Shown here one piece after another: positions 25,669 to 33,936 of a DNA stretch of 53,528 nt. Location: NCBI GenBank assembly GCA_023954135.1, contig JAMLIN010000029.1, positions 1 through 53,528 of the forward strand, written 5' to 3'. This DNA comes from Burkholderiaceae bacterium. Lineage in GTDB: Bacteria; Pseudomonadota; Gammaproteobacteria; Burkholderiales; Burkholderiaceae_E. Every line of letters begins with the position of its first letter. Position 1 is the first letter of the stretch. Under the pieces are notes generated by a model that saw only the letters and a program-made list of their open reading frames with translations, had not been told where the DNA came from and searched no databases. A program made the translations under genes and the position numbers.

Positions 25669-25985
25669 TGGGCCAGTTCGATGTCTACCAGAATCCGGAC
25701 CGGGCCTCTCGCGGAACCTATCCCCGCCTGCTCGATATCCAGTCGGATCTGCTGGATGGACTGCACACCACCGTCGTCATTCCACTGATTCCGGCCAGTC
25801 AGGCCGGAAAAGCGATATTCGATCGCCTCACGCCGGTCGTCGAGCTCGACGGCGAGTCCTGGATCGTCCTGACACCTCAGATGGCGGGAATCGACCGCGA
25901 GCACATCGGCAGCCCCGTCGCCAGTCTTGCCACGTACCGCGCCGAGCTGGTGGCGGCGCTGGATTTCCTGATCTCCGGCATCTGA
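25668..25985 (+). CDS. ccdB: CcdB family gyrase-targeting toxin
   Basis: A 105-residue CcdB toxin. CcdB binds DNA gyrase and traps it on DNA. The family N-terminus MGQFDVYQNPDRASRGTYPRLLDIQSDLLD and the middle VVIPLIPASQAG are clear, as is the C-terminal AALDFLISGI. In the plasmid F protein the last three residues are Trp-Gly-Ile and the Trp is needed to poison gyrase; here they are Ser-Gly-Ile. It may be weaker or bind a different gyrase. Translation starts from the ATG overlapping the ccdA stop. Its stop abuts the convergent gntR stop as TGATCA. Confidence 0.9.
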   Translation: MGQFDVYQNPDRASRGTYPRLLDIQSDLLDGLHTTVVIPLIPASQAGKAIFDRLTPVVELDGESWIVLTPQMAGIDREHIGSPVASLATYRAELVAALDFLISGI

Positions 25986-26669
25986 TCAGTCACCGGCAAA
26001 GGACCTGCGCACCACCTCGGCCGCGTTCTCGACATGGCGCGCGCACAGCGCGCTGGCGCGCTCCGGATCGCGCGCCTCGATCGCGGCGACGACCGCTTCG
26101 AGCTCGGCGATCGTCTGCGGCAGGCGCCCGGCGGCACCGAGCGACACCCGGCGCAGCAGCGTCACCCGGTTGTTGAGCTGGGTCAGCAGCTGCCCGATGA
26201 TCCGGTTGCCGCAGCCTTCGAGCAGGATGGCGTAGAAGGCGTTCTTCGCCGCGAGCAGGGCCTCGGTGCTGGCGCAAGCCTCGGGAGTGCGCAGGAACTC
26301 GAGCGCCTCGCGCAGGCGCGCGACCTGCCCATCGCTCGCATGGCGGGCGAAGCCCTCGCCCGCCAGCGCCTCGAGCGCGCCGCGCACGACGTAGAGCTCG
26401 CGGACTTCGTCGGCCGTCAGGGTGCTCACCACCGGCCCCTTGTGGGGTCTGATGCGGATCAGACCCTCGGCCTGCAGGTGCTGCAGGGCTTCGCGCACGA
26501 CGGTACGGCTGATGCCGAGCGATTTCCAGAGCTCGCGCTCGACGATCCGCTCGCCCGGCGCGAAGCGCCCCGCGAGGATCGCCTCGCGCAGCTTGTCGGT
26601 GACCCGCTGGGGCAGCGAGACGACGTCGCGCGAAACGTCGAGATCGAAGGATCCGGGCATGGCGCTCAT
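25986..26669 (-). CDS. GntR family regulator, FadR/FCD subfamily
   Basis: A 227-residue FCD-type GntR regulator. The N-terminal winged helix-turn-helix runs through VTDKLREAILAGRFAPGERIVERELWKSLGISRTVVREALQHLQAEGLIRIRPHKG. The C-terminal all-helical FCD domain starts at ELYVVRGALEALAGEGFARHA and contains HVENAAEVVRR; these domains bind small organic acids through metal-coordinating His and Asp residues. It sits behind livFGMH on the same strand, so it is the natural candidate for controlling the transport operon. ATG 26669 is preceded by GGGCGGGATCG. A second ATG at 26660 is possible. Confidence 0.9.
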   Translation of the reverse strand: MSAMPGSFDLDVSRDVVSLPQRVTDKLREAILAGRFAPGERIVERELWKSLGISRTVVREALQHLQAEGLIRIRPHKGPVVSTLTADEVRELYVVRGALEALAGEGFARHASDGQVARLREALEFLRTPEACASTEALLAAKNAFYAILLEGCGNRIIGQLLTQLNNRVTLLRRVSLGAAGRLPQTIAELEAVVAAIEARDPERASALCARHVENAAEVVRRSFAGD

Positions 26670-26715
26670 CGATCCCGCCCGGAGAGACGGGATCCGGCTG
26701 TGTCGGCCCGCTGGA

Positions 26716-27432
26716 TCATATGCCAAGGTAGGCGCTGCGCACCTCGTCGTCATGGAGCAGCGCGTCCGAGGCGCCTTCCTTGGCGATCTCGCCGCCCGAC
26801 AGCACGTAGGCGCGCGACGACACGCTGAGCGCGAGCTGGGCGTTCTGCTCGACGAGCAGGATCGCGACCCCCTCGCGGTTGATCGCCTCGAGCGCCGCAT
26901 GCACTTCCTCGACGACCTTCGGCGCCAGCCCGTGGCTCGGCTCGTCGAGCAGCAGCAGGCGGGGCCGCAGCATCAGCGCGCGGCCGATGGCGACCATCTG
27001 CTGCTCGCCGCCCGACAGGGTGCCCGCGGCCTGCGACATGCGCTCGCCGACGCGCGGAAAGAGCGACACGACCCGCTCGATGCTCTCGTCGATCTGCGCG
27101 GCATCGGCGCGACGGCGGCTCCAGGCGCCCATGCGCAGGTTCTCCGCAACGGTCAGGCGCGGGAAGATGTGCCGCCCCTCGAGCACGTGCGCGATGCCCA
27201 GGCCCGCGATCCGGTGCGCGGCTTCCGCGAGCAGCGACCTGCCCTCGAAGAGGATGTCGCCCCGGTACCAGCCTTCGCCCAGGCGCGAGATGCCGCGCAG
27301 CAGGGTGCTCTTGCCGGCGGTGTTCGGCCCGATGAGGGAAACGATCTCGTGGCTGTTCACCCCGAGCGAGATGCCATGGAGGATCTCGACCGGGCCGTAA
27401 CCCGCCCGCAGGTCGCGGATCTCGAGCATCAT
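26716..27432 (-). CDS. livF: Branched-chain amino-acid-type ABC transporter ATPase LivF
   Basis: A 238-residue LivF ATPase. Walker A is GPNTAGKST, in which Thr replaces the more usual Gly at the fourth position, the Q-loop is in GIAHVLEGRHIFP, the signature is LSGGEQQM and Walker B is RLLLLDEPSHGL; the switch His is absent from its usual place in this family, replaced by Gln (VEQNAQLAL), as is normal for LivF. With LivG it powers the LivHM permease. It overlaps livG by 4 nt (ATGA). Liv-type importers carry branched-chain amino acids but many take amides, aromatic acids or urea; the substrate here is unknown. Confidence 0.93.
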   Translation of the reverse strand: MMLEIRDLRAGYGPVEILHGISLGVNSHEIVSLIGPNTAGKSTLLRGISRLGEGWYRGDILFEGRSLLAEAAHRIAGLGIAHVLEGRHIFPRLTVAENLRMGAWSRRRADAAQIDESIERVVSLFPRVGERMSQAAGTLSGGEQQMVAIGRALMLRPRLLLLDEPSHGLAPKVVEEVHAALEAINREGVAILLVEQNAQLALSVSSRAYVLSGGEIAKEGASDALLHDDEVRSAYLGI

Positions 27433-28157
27433 TCCGCCTCCTGGACCGAGGAACCCAGGTAGGCCGTCACGACTTTCGGGTCGCGCGAGACCTCGGCCGG
27501 CGTGCCCGATGCGATCAGCTGGCCGAAGTTCAGCACCAGGATCCGCTCGCACATCGACATGATCGTCTTCATGTGGTGCTCGATGACGAGGAAGGTGATG
27601 CCCTCGCCGCGCAGCTCGCGCACCAGGGCGACGATCTCGCGCTGCTCCTGGGGCGTGAGGGTCGCCATCGCCTCGTCCAGCAGCATCATGCGGGGCCGGG
27701 TCGCCAGGGCCCGGGCGAGCTCGAGGCGCGCCTTCTCGGGCAGCGAGAGCTCGGCGGCCATCACTTCCTCGCGACCGGCGAGCCCGACGCGGTCGATGGC
27801 GGCATGGGCGCGCTCGCGCGCCTCGGCCAGACCCACCCGGGCAAGCCCGCCGACGGTGGCGTTCTCGAGCACCGTCATGTCGCCGAAGGACGCGACGTTC
27901 TGGAAGGTCTTGACCACGCCGCTGCGGCAGATCCGGTGCGCCGACATGCCCACGAGCGAGGTGCCGTCGAAGACGATCCTGCCGGCATCGGGCCGGATCA
28001 GCCCGGAGAGCTGGTTGAAGATGGTGGTCTTGCCGGCGCCGTTGGGACCGATCAGGCCGACGATCTCGCCCTGGGCGACCTCGAACGAGACGTCGTCGGT
28101 GGCCACCAGTCCGCCGAAGCGCTTGCGCAGGCCGCGCACCTCGAGCAGGGCGCTCAC
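27429..28157 (-). CDS. livG: Branched-chain amino-acid-type ABC transporter ATPase LivG
   Basis: A 242-residue LivG ATPase. Walker A is GPNGAGKTT, the signature is LSLPEKARLELARAL (variant of LSGGQ seen in LivG), Walker B is RMMLLDEAMATL and the switch His lies in VIEHHMKTI. It partners LivF. The GTG start at 28157 overlaps the livM stop as GTGA, which couples the two. Confidence 0.93.
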   Translation of the reverse strand: MSALLEVRGLRKRFGGLVATDDVSFEVAQGEIVGLIGPNGAGKTTIFNQLSGLIRPDAGRIVFDGTSLVGMSAHRICRSGVVKTFQNVASFGDMTVLENATVGGLARVGLAEARERAHAAIDRVGLAGREEVMAAELSLPEKARLELARALATRPRMMLLDEAMATLTPQEQREIVALVRELRGEGITFLVIEHHMKTIMSMCERILVLNFGQLIASGTPAEVSRDPKVVTAYLGSSVQEAE

Positions 28158-29155
28158 TTGCGATCTCCGCGGCGGCGGAACAGCGCGAGCAGGCCGCGCG
28201 GCTGCCAGATCACGACGGCGATCAGCACCGCGCCGAACACCAGCTGCGACAGGCCGGCGGCGGTCGAGGAGAACAGCATGTTGGAGAGCTCCTCGATCGG
28301 CACGATCAGGACCGCGCCGATCAGCGGCCCGGCCACCGCCCCCATGCCGCCGATGATCGTGATCAGGGCGGCGCGCACCGAGATGCCGGCGAGGCTGAAC
28401 ACGGTATCGGGGTCGAAGAAGAACATGAACTGGGCGTAGAGCACGCCGATCACGGCGGTGATCGCGCCCGAGATCACCGCGACGGTGAACTTCGCCCGGG
28501 TGGTGTCAACGCCGAGCGATGCGGCCGCATCGGGATGGTTCTTGAGCGCCCGCAGCCGCAGGCCGAGGGCGCCGGCGCGGATGCGCTCGAAGATCAGGCA
28601 GGTGATGATCAGCGCGATCAGGAACAGGAAATAGTACGAGCGCAGGGATTCGAACTGCAGGCCGGCGAAGCTCGGCTGCGCGAAGGGCACCGACAGGCCG
28701 ACCGGACCGCCGGTGACATCGCTCCAGCTGTTGCCGATCACCCGCATCACCTCGCCGAAGGCGAGGGTCGCGAGCGCGAAATAGTGGCCGCGCAGGCGCA
28801 GAGTCGGCAGGCACAACAGGGCGGCGAGCAGGCCACCGAAGACGAGGGCCGCGATCATGCCGAACCAGGGCGAGATGCCGAAGTTGATGAGCAGCAGCGT
28901 CGAGGCATACGCGCCGGCCCCGAAGAAGCCGGCGTGGCCGAGCGAGATCAGGCCGGAGAGGCCGGCGGCGATGTTCCAGGCCTGGGCGAGCGTGGCGAAG
29001 AGCAGCACGAGGCAGGCGACGCGCAGGCTGTAGCCCTGGTCCGGCAGCAGCCACGGCACGACGACGGCGACCAGCAATGCCAGTCCCCAGCCGATCCGGC
29101 GGCGGCGGGTAGCGGCGGCGTCGGACGCGCTTCGATCGACGGGTGCCTGGTTCAT
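28154..29155 (-). CDS. livM: Branched-chain amino-acid-type ABC permease LivM
   Basis: A 333-residue membrane permease of the LivM family, with about eight membrane helices. The cytoplasmic coupling motif is visible in RALKNHPDAAASLGVDTTRAKF near residue 215. It pairs with LivH as the channel. Overlaps livG and livH by 4 nt each. N-terminal residues are polar and basic (APVDRSASDAAATRRRR) before helix 1. ATG 29155. Confidence 0.93.
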   Translation of the reverse strand: MNQAPVDRSASDAAATRRRRIGWGLALLVAVVVPWLLPDQGYSLRVACLVLLFATLAQAWNIAAGLSGLISLGHAGFFGAGAYASTLLLINFGISPWFGMIAALVFGGLLAALLCLPTLRLRGHYFALATLAFGEVMRVIGNSWSDVTGGPVGLSVPFAQPSFAGLQFESLRSYYFLFLIALIITCLIFERIRAGALGLRLRALKNHPDAAASLGVDTTRAKFTVAVISGAITAVIGVLYAQFMFFFDPDTVFSLAGISVRAALITIIGGMGAVAGPLIGAVLIVPIEELSNMLFSSTAAGLSQLVFGAVLIAVVIWQPRGLLALFRRRGDRK

Positions 29156-30009
29156 CTCTGCCTCAGTAATCCTTCGGGGCGCAGGGCGAGCACCAGGATG
29201 AAGACGATGAAGAGCACCAGGTTCTGCAGCTGGATCGGCAGAACCAGGGTCGACAGCGTCTGGATCACGCCGACGGCGAGCCCGCCGATCACCGCGCCCA
29301 GCACGTTGCCCAGGCCCCCGAGCACGACCGCCGTGAACATCAGCACCACGAACTGGCCCCCGATCGTCGGCGAGGCCGTGAAGTACGGCAGGATCACCGC
29401 ACCGCCCAGGGCGGTCATGGCCACGCCCAGCCCGAAGGCGATCTGGCGGATGCGGCGCACGTCCATGCCGAGGCTGAGCGCGGCGGCCGCGTCCTGCGAG
29501 GTGGCCCGCATCGCCTGGCCGAGCCAGGTGAAGCGCATGAAGGCCCAGAGCAGCACCCCCGCGACCAGCGATACCGCGAAGGCGAGCAGGTAGGGCACGC
29601 CGATGATCAGGCCGCCGAACTGTATCGCCGAGGTCTGGTAGGGCACCCGCACCGAGCGGAAGTCCGAGCCGAACGCGAGCAGCGCCGCGTTCTCCATCAC
29701 GATCAGCAGGCCGACCGTGAGGAAGATCTGGGCGACGTCGGGCGCCTTCATGACCCGTTCGATCAGGCTGCGCTGGACCAGCATCCCGATGCCGAACACC
29801 ACGACGAAGGCGACGAGACTGCCGATCAGGGGATCGAGGCCGAGGTAATGCCAGCAGAAGAACGCGATGAACATGCCGAGCATGAGGAACTCGGCATGCG
29901 CGAAGTTGATGATCGACATCACGCCGAACACCAGCGTGAGGCCGATCGATATCACCGCATAGACGCCGCCGATCAGCAGTCCGTTGACCAGCGCCTGGAT
30001 GAACTCCAT
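29152..30009 (-). CDS. livH: Branched-chain amino-acid-type ABC permease LivH
   Basis: A 285-residue permease of the LivH family. The N-terminus QALVNGLLIGGVYAVISIGLTLVFGVMSIINFAHAEFLMLG is diagnostic, as is the coupling region MRATSQDAAAALSLGMDVRRI near residue 190. Eight membrane helices. It follows the substrate-binding protein gene by 13 nt, so the operon order is binding protein, livH, livM, livG, livF and then, after a 46-nt gap, gntR. Confidence 0.93.
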   Translation of the reverse strand: MEFIQALVNGLLIGGVYAVISIGLTLVFGVMSIINFAHAEFLMLGMFIAFFCWHYLGLDPLIGSLVAFVVVFGIGMLVQRSLIERVMKAPDVAQIFLTVGLLIVMENAALLAFGSDFRSVRVPYQTSAIQFGGLIIGVPYLLAFAVSLVAGVLLWAFMRFTWLGQAMRATSQDAAAALSLGMDVRRIRQIAFGLGVAMTALGGAVILPYFTASPTIGGQFVVLMFTAVVLGGLGNVLGAVIGGLAVGVIQTLSTLVLPIQLQNLVLFIVFILVLALRPEGLLRQR

Positions 30010-30022
30010 GGAAGGATCGTCG

Positions 30023-31270
30023 TCAGGCGCTGATCGGCTTGCCCTTCCAGCGCGCCGGCGCCGTTGCCAGGTCCTTCGGCCAGACGGTGCGCAGCTCGCC
30101 GCCCTGCCACTGCACCATCACCGGCTTGGCAAGCGTGTTCAGGCCGGTTTCGTCGAACTTCACCGCGCCGGTCATCGCGGTCGACCAGCCCTTGTCGAAG
30201 CGCTCCTTGTGGAGGGTTTCGCGAACCTTGGCAGGGTCGGACGAGCCGGCGATGTCCATCGCTTCGGCGAGCACACCGAGGCAGACGGCGTGCTCGAGCG
30301 CCTCGTGGACCATGAAATAGCCATAGCGCTTGCGGAAGCGATCGGTCATCTCCGGCACCCGGTCGTAGTTGGCTGGCGATACCGAGAGCACGTCATTGGA
30401 GAAATCACCCAGGCCCTTCACGAAGTCGGGAATGACGTAGCCGGCCGCGCCGCCGATCGCCGGGATGTCGATCTGCTGCTGGCGCATCGTGCGGATGATG
30501 AGCAGGCTGTCGTTGAGGTAGGAGACCGGGAACACCATCTGGGCGCCCGAGTTGCGCAGCTTGGTGATCAGCGGGGTGACGTCGGTGATGCCCAGCGGAT
30601 AGGCATCGTCCATCACCAGCTCGACCCCGGCCTGCCCGGCGGCGGCGCGCAGGCCCTTGGCCTGGGCGGTGCCGTAGGCGGTGTCCTCGTACATGATCGC
30701 GGCCTTCGACACGCTCTCGCCGGCGGCCTTCGCGATGGCCAGCGTATCGTCGAACTGCGCGCGGCCGATGACCGAGGCCTTCGAGACCACCTGGAAGATG
30801 TTCTTGAAGCCGCGCCCGGTGATCTGGTCGGCGAAGGACATCGTCAGCAGCGGAATGCCGCGCCGCTCGGTGACTTCCGAGATCGCGATGGTGAGCGACG
30901 AGGCGAAGGCGCCGAGGATCGCGACCACCTGGTTCTGGGAGATCATCCGCTGCGCGACGTTGGCCGCGGTGGTTGGCGTGGAGGTGCCGTCGGCGACGAT
31001 CAGGTTGATCTTCGCGCCGCCCAGGCCCTTGATGCCGCCGGCGGCATTGATCTCGTCGGCGACCAGCTCGATCCCGTTGCGCGAGTTGATGCCGAACTGG
31101 GCGTTGGCGCCCGACAGCGGCATGATGACCCCGACGTTGATCTCCTTGGGCTGGGCCCGCACGATCGCCGGGAAGCCGGCGGCGACAGTCGCGACGCCGG
31201 CGGCCGCGACCAGGCCGCGGCGGGTGGAATCGACGGAACGGCCCGGTTCGGGCCTGCGATCGGATTTCAT
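30023..31270 (-). CDS. Tat-exported ABC substrate-binding protein (Leu/Ile/Val family)
   Basis: A 415-residue periplasmic binding protein. The N-terminus has a twin-arginine signal (STRRGLVAAAGVATVAAGFPA, then IVRAQ as cleavage site). The two-lobe binding fold starts with INVGVIMPLSGANAQFG and contains the hinge-region block IYEDTAYGTAQAKGL-like sequence near residue 180, and GAAGYVIPDFVKGL. Family members bind amino acids, aromatic acids, amides or short-chain acids; the ligand is not inferable. ATG 31270 lies before the Tat signal. It is divergent from the hydrolase gene, with a palindrome between them. Confidence 0.92.
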   Translation of the reverse strand: MKSDRRPEPGRSVDSTRRGLVAAAGVATVAAGFPAIVRAQPKEINVGVIMPLSGANAQFGINSRNGIELVADEINAAGGIKGLGGAKINLIVADGTSTPTTAANVAQRMISQNQVVAILGAFASSLTIAISEVTERRGIPLLTMSFADQITGRGFKNIFQVVSKASVIGRAQFDDTLAIAKAAGESVSKAAIMYEDTAYGTAQAKGLRAAAGQAGVELVMDDAYPLGITDVTPLITKLRNSGAQMVFPVSYLNDSLLIIRTMRQQQIDIPAIGGAAGYVIPDFVKGLGDFSNDVLSVSPANYDRVPEMTDRFRKRYGYFMVHEALEHAVCLGVLAEAMDIAGSSDPAKVRETLHKERFDKGWSTAMTGAVKFDETGLNTLAKPVMVQWQGGELRTVWPKDLATAPARWKGKPISA

Positions 31271-31318
31271 GTCATGCCTCCAGGCGGTGAACGCCAATCA
31301 TTCGGTGTTTTGTCGTAT

Positions 31319-31335
31319 TGTCTGATTGCCAGACA
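31319..31335. promoter_or_regulatory. Palindromic operator candidate in the liv / hydrolase divergent promoter
   Basis: TGTCTG (31319-31324) and CAGACA (31330-31335) are perfect inverted arms around a 5-nt spacer. The dyad extends outward imperfectly, with CGTAT on the left and ATACG on the right offset by 2 nt. It lies between the binding-protein start (31270) and the hydrolase start (31392) and is the best candidate for the binding site of the FadR-type regulator at the end of the liv operon. Binding is inferred. Confidence 0.5.
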
Positions 31336-31391
31336 CGATACGCAATGTGGAGCGAACGGCCGATGTTGTCAATTCCGGGGACGAAGATTCG

Positions 31392-32627
31392 ATGAGCGCG
31401 CATGCCTGGATGCGCGGCCTCGTGACGGCCGCCCTAGCCGACCCGGCGGTGGCCCGGCTTGCCGGGCGCCTCACGCAGCGCCTGGTGCTGGTCGTCGACC
31501 AGGCCGCCGTGCCGGTAGTCGATGGGACGGGAGAGGATTCGATAGTAAGCGCGCACGCCCCGGCATCGGTATGGCGCGAGATGCTGGTCGCATTGCCATC
31601 GCCGGGCCGCCAGTCGATGGGCGCGGCCATGCGCGCGAACTGCGGCTTCGAATTGCGCGGCGAACCGGTCCGGATCGCCCAGGCGATCCCGCTGCTCGAG
31701 CTGCTGATCGAGGCGATGCGCACGGCGGCCGCCGGCCCGGACGCCGCAACGGCATCGACCGGGCCGACCGCGCCCGTGCCGCTCGAGCGGCTGGAATCGC
31801 GCTACCTGCGCATCGACTGGCCCGCGAACGACCATTGCTGGATCTTCGAGGAAGCCGCCGGCGATCCGTCCCAGCCGGTCATGCTGCTCCTGCATACCGC
31901 CGGTGCCGACTCGCGCCAGTGGCACGCCCTGATGACCGACCCCGAGCTCGGCCGGCACTGGCGTCTCGCGGCCTTCGACATGCCCTGCCACGGCCGGTCG
32001 CGCCCGTCGGCCGGCTGGCGGGGCGAGCCCTGGCAGCTCGACACCGAGCGCTACCTCGCCTGCATCCGGGCCTGGATGCGGGCGGCCGGCCACACCCGGG
32101 TGGCGATCGCCGGCTGCTCGATGGGCGCGGCGATCGGGCTCGCGTTCCTCGCCCGGCACCCGGAGCTCGCGCTCGGCGCCATCCTGCTCGAAACGCCCTT
32201 CCGCTCGCCCGGCCGGCGCACCCCGATGCTCGATCATCCGGCGGTCCACGGCGGCCGCTTCGGGGCTGCCTGGGTGCAGGCCCTGCTGAGTCCGCACAGC
32301 CCCGCCGCCGAGCGCCGCTTCGCGACCTGGATCTATTCGCAGGCGGGGCCGGGCGTCTACGAGGGCGACCTGGCCTTCTACAGCGACGAATTCGACGCCG
32401 CCCACCATGTCGGCGCGATCGACGCCGGCCGCACGCCGCTGTGGCTGATGACCGGCAACTACGACTATTCGGCGAGCCCCGCCGACTCCCGGCGCGTCGC
32501 CGATGCGATCCCGGGCGCACGCTTCGTCGAGATGAACGGGCTGGGCCACTTCCCCATGACCGAGAACCCGGCCCGGCTGCTGGAACATTTCCGGCCGGCC
32601 GCGATCGAGCTTCGCCGCGGGGTCTGA
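31392..32627 (+). CDS. SCP2-like domain / alpha-beta hydrolase fusion
   Basis: A 411-residue protein. Residues 1-115 have a pattern reminiscent of SCP2-like sterol/acyl-binding domains (VVDQAAVPVVDGTGEDSIVSAHAPASVWREML, then LRGEPVRIAQAIPLLELLIEAM), but the match is weak. Residues about 130-405 are an alpha/beta hydrolase: LLLHTAGADSRQWHAL for the oxyanion hole, nucleophile Ser243 in IAGCSMGAAIG, acid around LMTGNYDYS and His in NGLGHFPM. It probably hydrolyses an ester or lactone or a CoA-related substrate. It is divergent from the liv operon and shares its promoter region. The start ATG 31392 is chosen over the in-frame TTG at 31326; a terminator overlaps its end. Confidence 0.75.
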   Translation: MSAHAWMRGLVTAALADPAVARLAGRLTQRLVLVVDQAAVPVVDGTGEDSIVSAHAPASVWREMLVALPSPGRQSMGAAMRANCGFELRGEPVRIAQAIPLLELLIEAMRTAAAGPDAATASTGPTAPVPLERLESRYLRIDWPANDHCWIFEEAAGDPSQPVMLLLHTAGADSRQWHALMTDPELGRHWRLAAFDMPCHGRSRPSAGWRGEPWQLDTERYLACIRAWMRAAGHTRVAIAGCSMGAAIGLAFLARHPELALGAILLETPFRSPGRRTPMLDHPAVHGGRFGAAWVQALLSPHSPAAERRFATWIYSQAGPGVYEGDLAFYSDEFDAAHHVGAIDAGRTPLWLMTGNYDYSASPADSRRVADAIPGARFVEMNGLGHFPMTENPARLLEHFRPAAIELRRGV

Positions 32628-32636
32628 CCCCGTTTT
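32618..32636 (+). terminator. Rho-independent terminator of the hydrolase gene
   Basis: CGGGGT (32618-32623) pairs perfectly with ACCCCG (32627-32632) around a 3-nt loop and is followed by TTTT. The hairpin overlaps the last codons and the stop codon of the hydrolase gene. It separates that gene from the thiolase gene 140 nt further on. Confidence 0.75.
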
Positions 32637-32774
32637 GCGCGACCTCCGAGCGCGAGGGTCGGGCGCGTTCGCCCCGCAAGCCCCCCGACCTGAGCTAAAG
32701 TGACGTGTTCGCGGCTCGCGCCCCGGCAGCGCCGGCCATCACGACACCGTACACCGTCAACTGGAGACAGAACA

Positions 32775-33935
32775 ATGCGCCAAGCCGTCATCGTTTCATA
32801 CGCCCGCACAGGCCTTGCCAAGGCCGCCCGCGGCGGTTTCAACATGACCTCGAACATGACCATGCTCGGTCACGCGATCGAGCATGCGGTCGCCCGCTCG
32901 AAGGTCGATCCCAAGGAAGTCGAGGATGTCGTCGCCGGCTGCGTCGCCGCCTCGGGCAACGTCGCCCGCGCCGCGGCACTGCTCGCCGGCCTGCCGGTCA
33001 CCACGTCCGGCGTCACCCTGCATCGCGCCTGCTCCTCGGGCCTCAACGCCATCACTCACGCCGCGCACATGGTCGTCCACGAGAACGTCCAGGTCGCCGT
33101 CGGCTGCGGCGTCGACTCGATCAGCTTCCAGGGCGGCGGCGGCGGCGGGAAATCCGACCGCCTCACCGAGATGTACCCCGACTTCTGGATGCCGATGATC
33201 GACACCGCCGACGTCGTCGCGGCCCGCTACAACATCAGCCGCGAATACCAGGACGAATACTCGCTGCGCAGCCAGAAGCTGATGGCCGCCGCCCAGGAAG
33301 CCGGCAAGTTCAAGGACGAGATCATCTCCGTCAAGACGCAGATGAAGAAGGTCGACAAGGCGACGGGCGCCGAGTCGATCGTCGATACGGTGGTCGATCG
33401 CGATGAATGCAACCGCCCCGACACCACGCTCGAGGGCCTTGCCAAGCTGCAACCGGTCAAGGGCCCGGACAAGTTCGTCACCGCCGGCAACGCCAGCCAG
33501 CTCTCGGACGGCGCCGCCGCGGTGGTGGTCATGGAGGCGAAGGAAGCCGAGCGCCGCGGCCTGCAGCCGCTGGGCGCCTTCAAGGGCTGGGCTGTCGCCG
33601 GCTGCGAACCCGACGAGATGGGTATCGGCCCGGTCTTCGCGATCCCCAAGCTGATGAAGAACCACGGCATGAAGATCGACGACGTCGATCTGTGGGAGCT
33701 CAACGAGGCCTTCGCGAGCCAGTGCCTCTACAGCCGCGACAAGCTCGGCATCAACCCCGACATCTACAACGTCAACGGCGGCTCGATCGCGATCGGCCAT
33801 CCCTTCGGCATGACCGGCGCCCGCCTGACCGGCCATGTGCTGATGGAAGGCAAGCGGCGCAATGCCAAGAACGTCGTCGTGTCGATGTGCATCGGCGGCG
33901 GCATGGGCGCGGCCGGCCTGTTCGAGGTTTTCTGA
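32775..33935 (+). CDS. Thiolase family acetyl-CoA acetyltransferase
   Basis: A 386-residue thiolase that condenses or cleaves acyl-CoA and acetyl-CoA. The acyl-enzyme Cys is Cys86 in [12 protein letters not shown], the acid-base His is in [14 protein letters not shown], and the second Cys is in [13 protein letters not shown] near the C-terminus. ELNEAFASQ is the NEAF motif. An unusual run of six glycines ([12 protein letters not shown], near residues 117-128) replaces the more usual residues in the substrate-binding loop. Length is typical. It has a GGAGACAG ribosome binding site. Nearby CoA and hydrolase genes suggest use in a catabolic beta-oxidation-like route, but the substrate is unknown. 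Confidence 0.93.
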   Translation: MRQAVIVSYARTGLAKAARGGFNMTSNMTMLGHAIEHAVARSKVDPKEVEDVVAGCVAASGNVARAAALLAGLPVTTSGVTLHRACSSGLNAITHAAHMVVHENVQVAVGCGVDSISFQGGGGGGKSDRLTEMYPDFWMPMIDTADVVAARYNISREYQDEYSLRSQKLMAAAQEAGKFKDEIISVKTQMKKVDKATGAESIVDTVVDRDECNRPDTTLEGLAKLQPVKGPDKFVTAGNASQLSDGAAAVVVMEAKEAERRGLQPLGAFKGWAVAGCEPDEMGIGPVFAIPKLMKNHGMKIDDVDLWELNEAFASQCLYSRDKLGINPDIYNVNGGSIAIGHPFGMTGARLTGHVLMEGKRRNAKNVVVSMCIGGGMGAAGLFEVF

Positions 33936-33936
33936 T

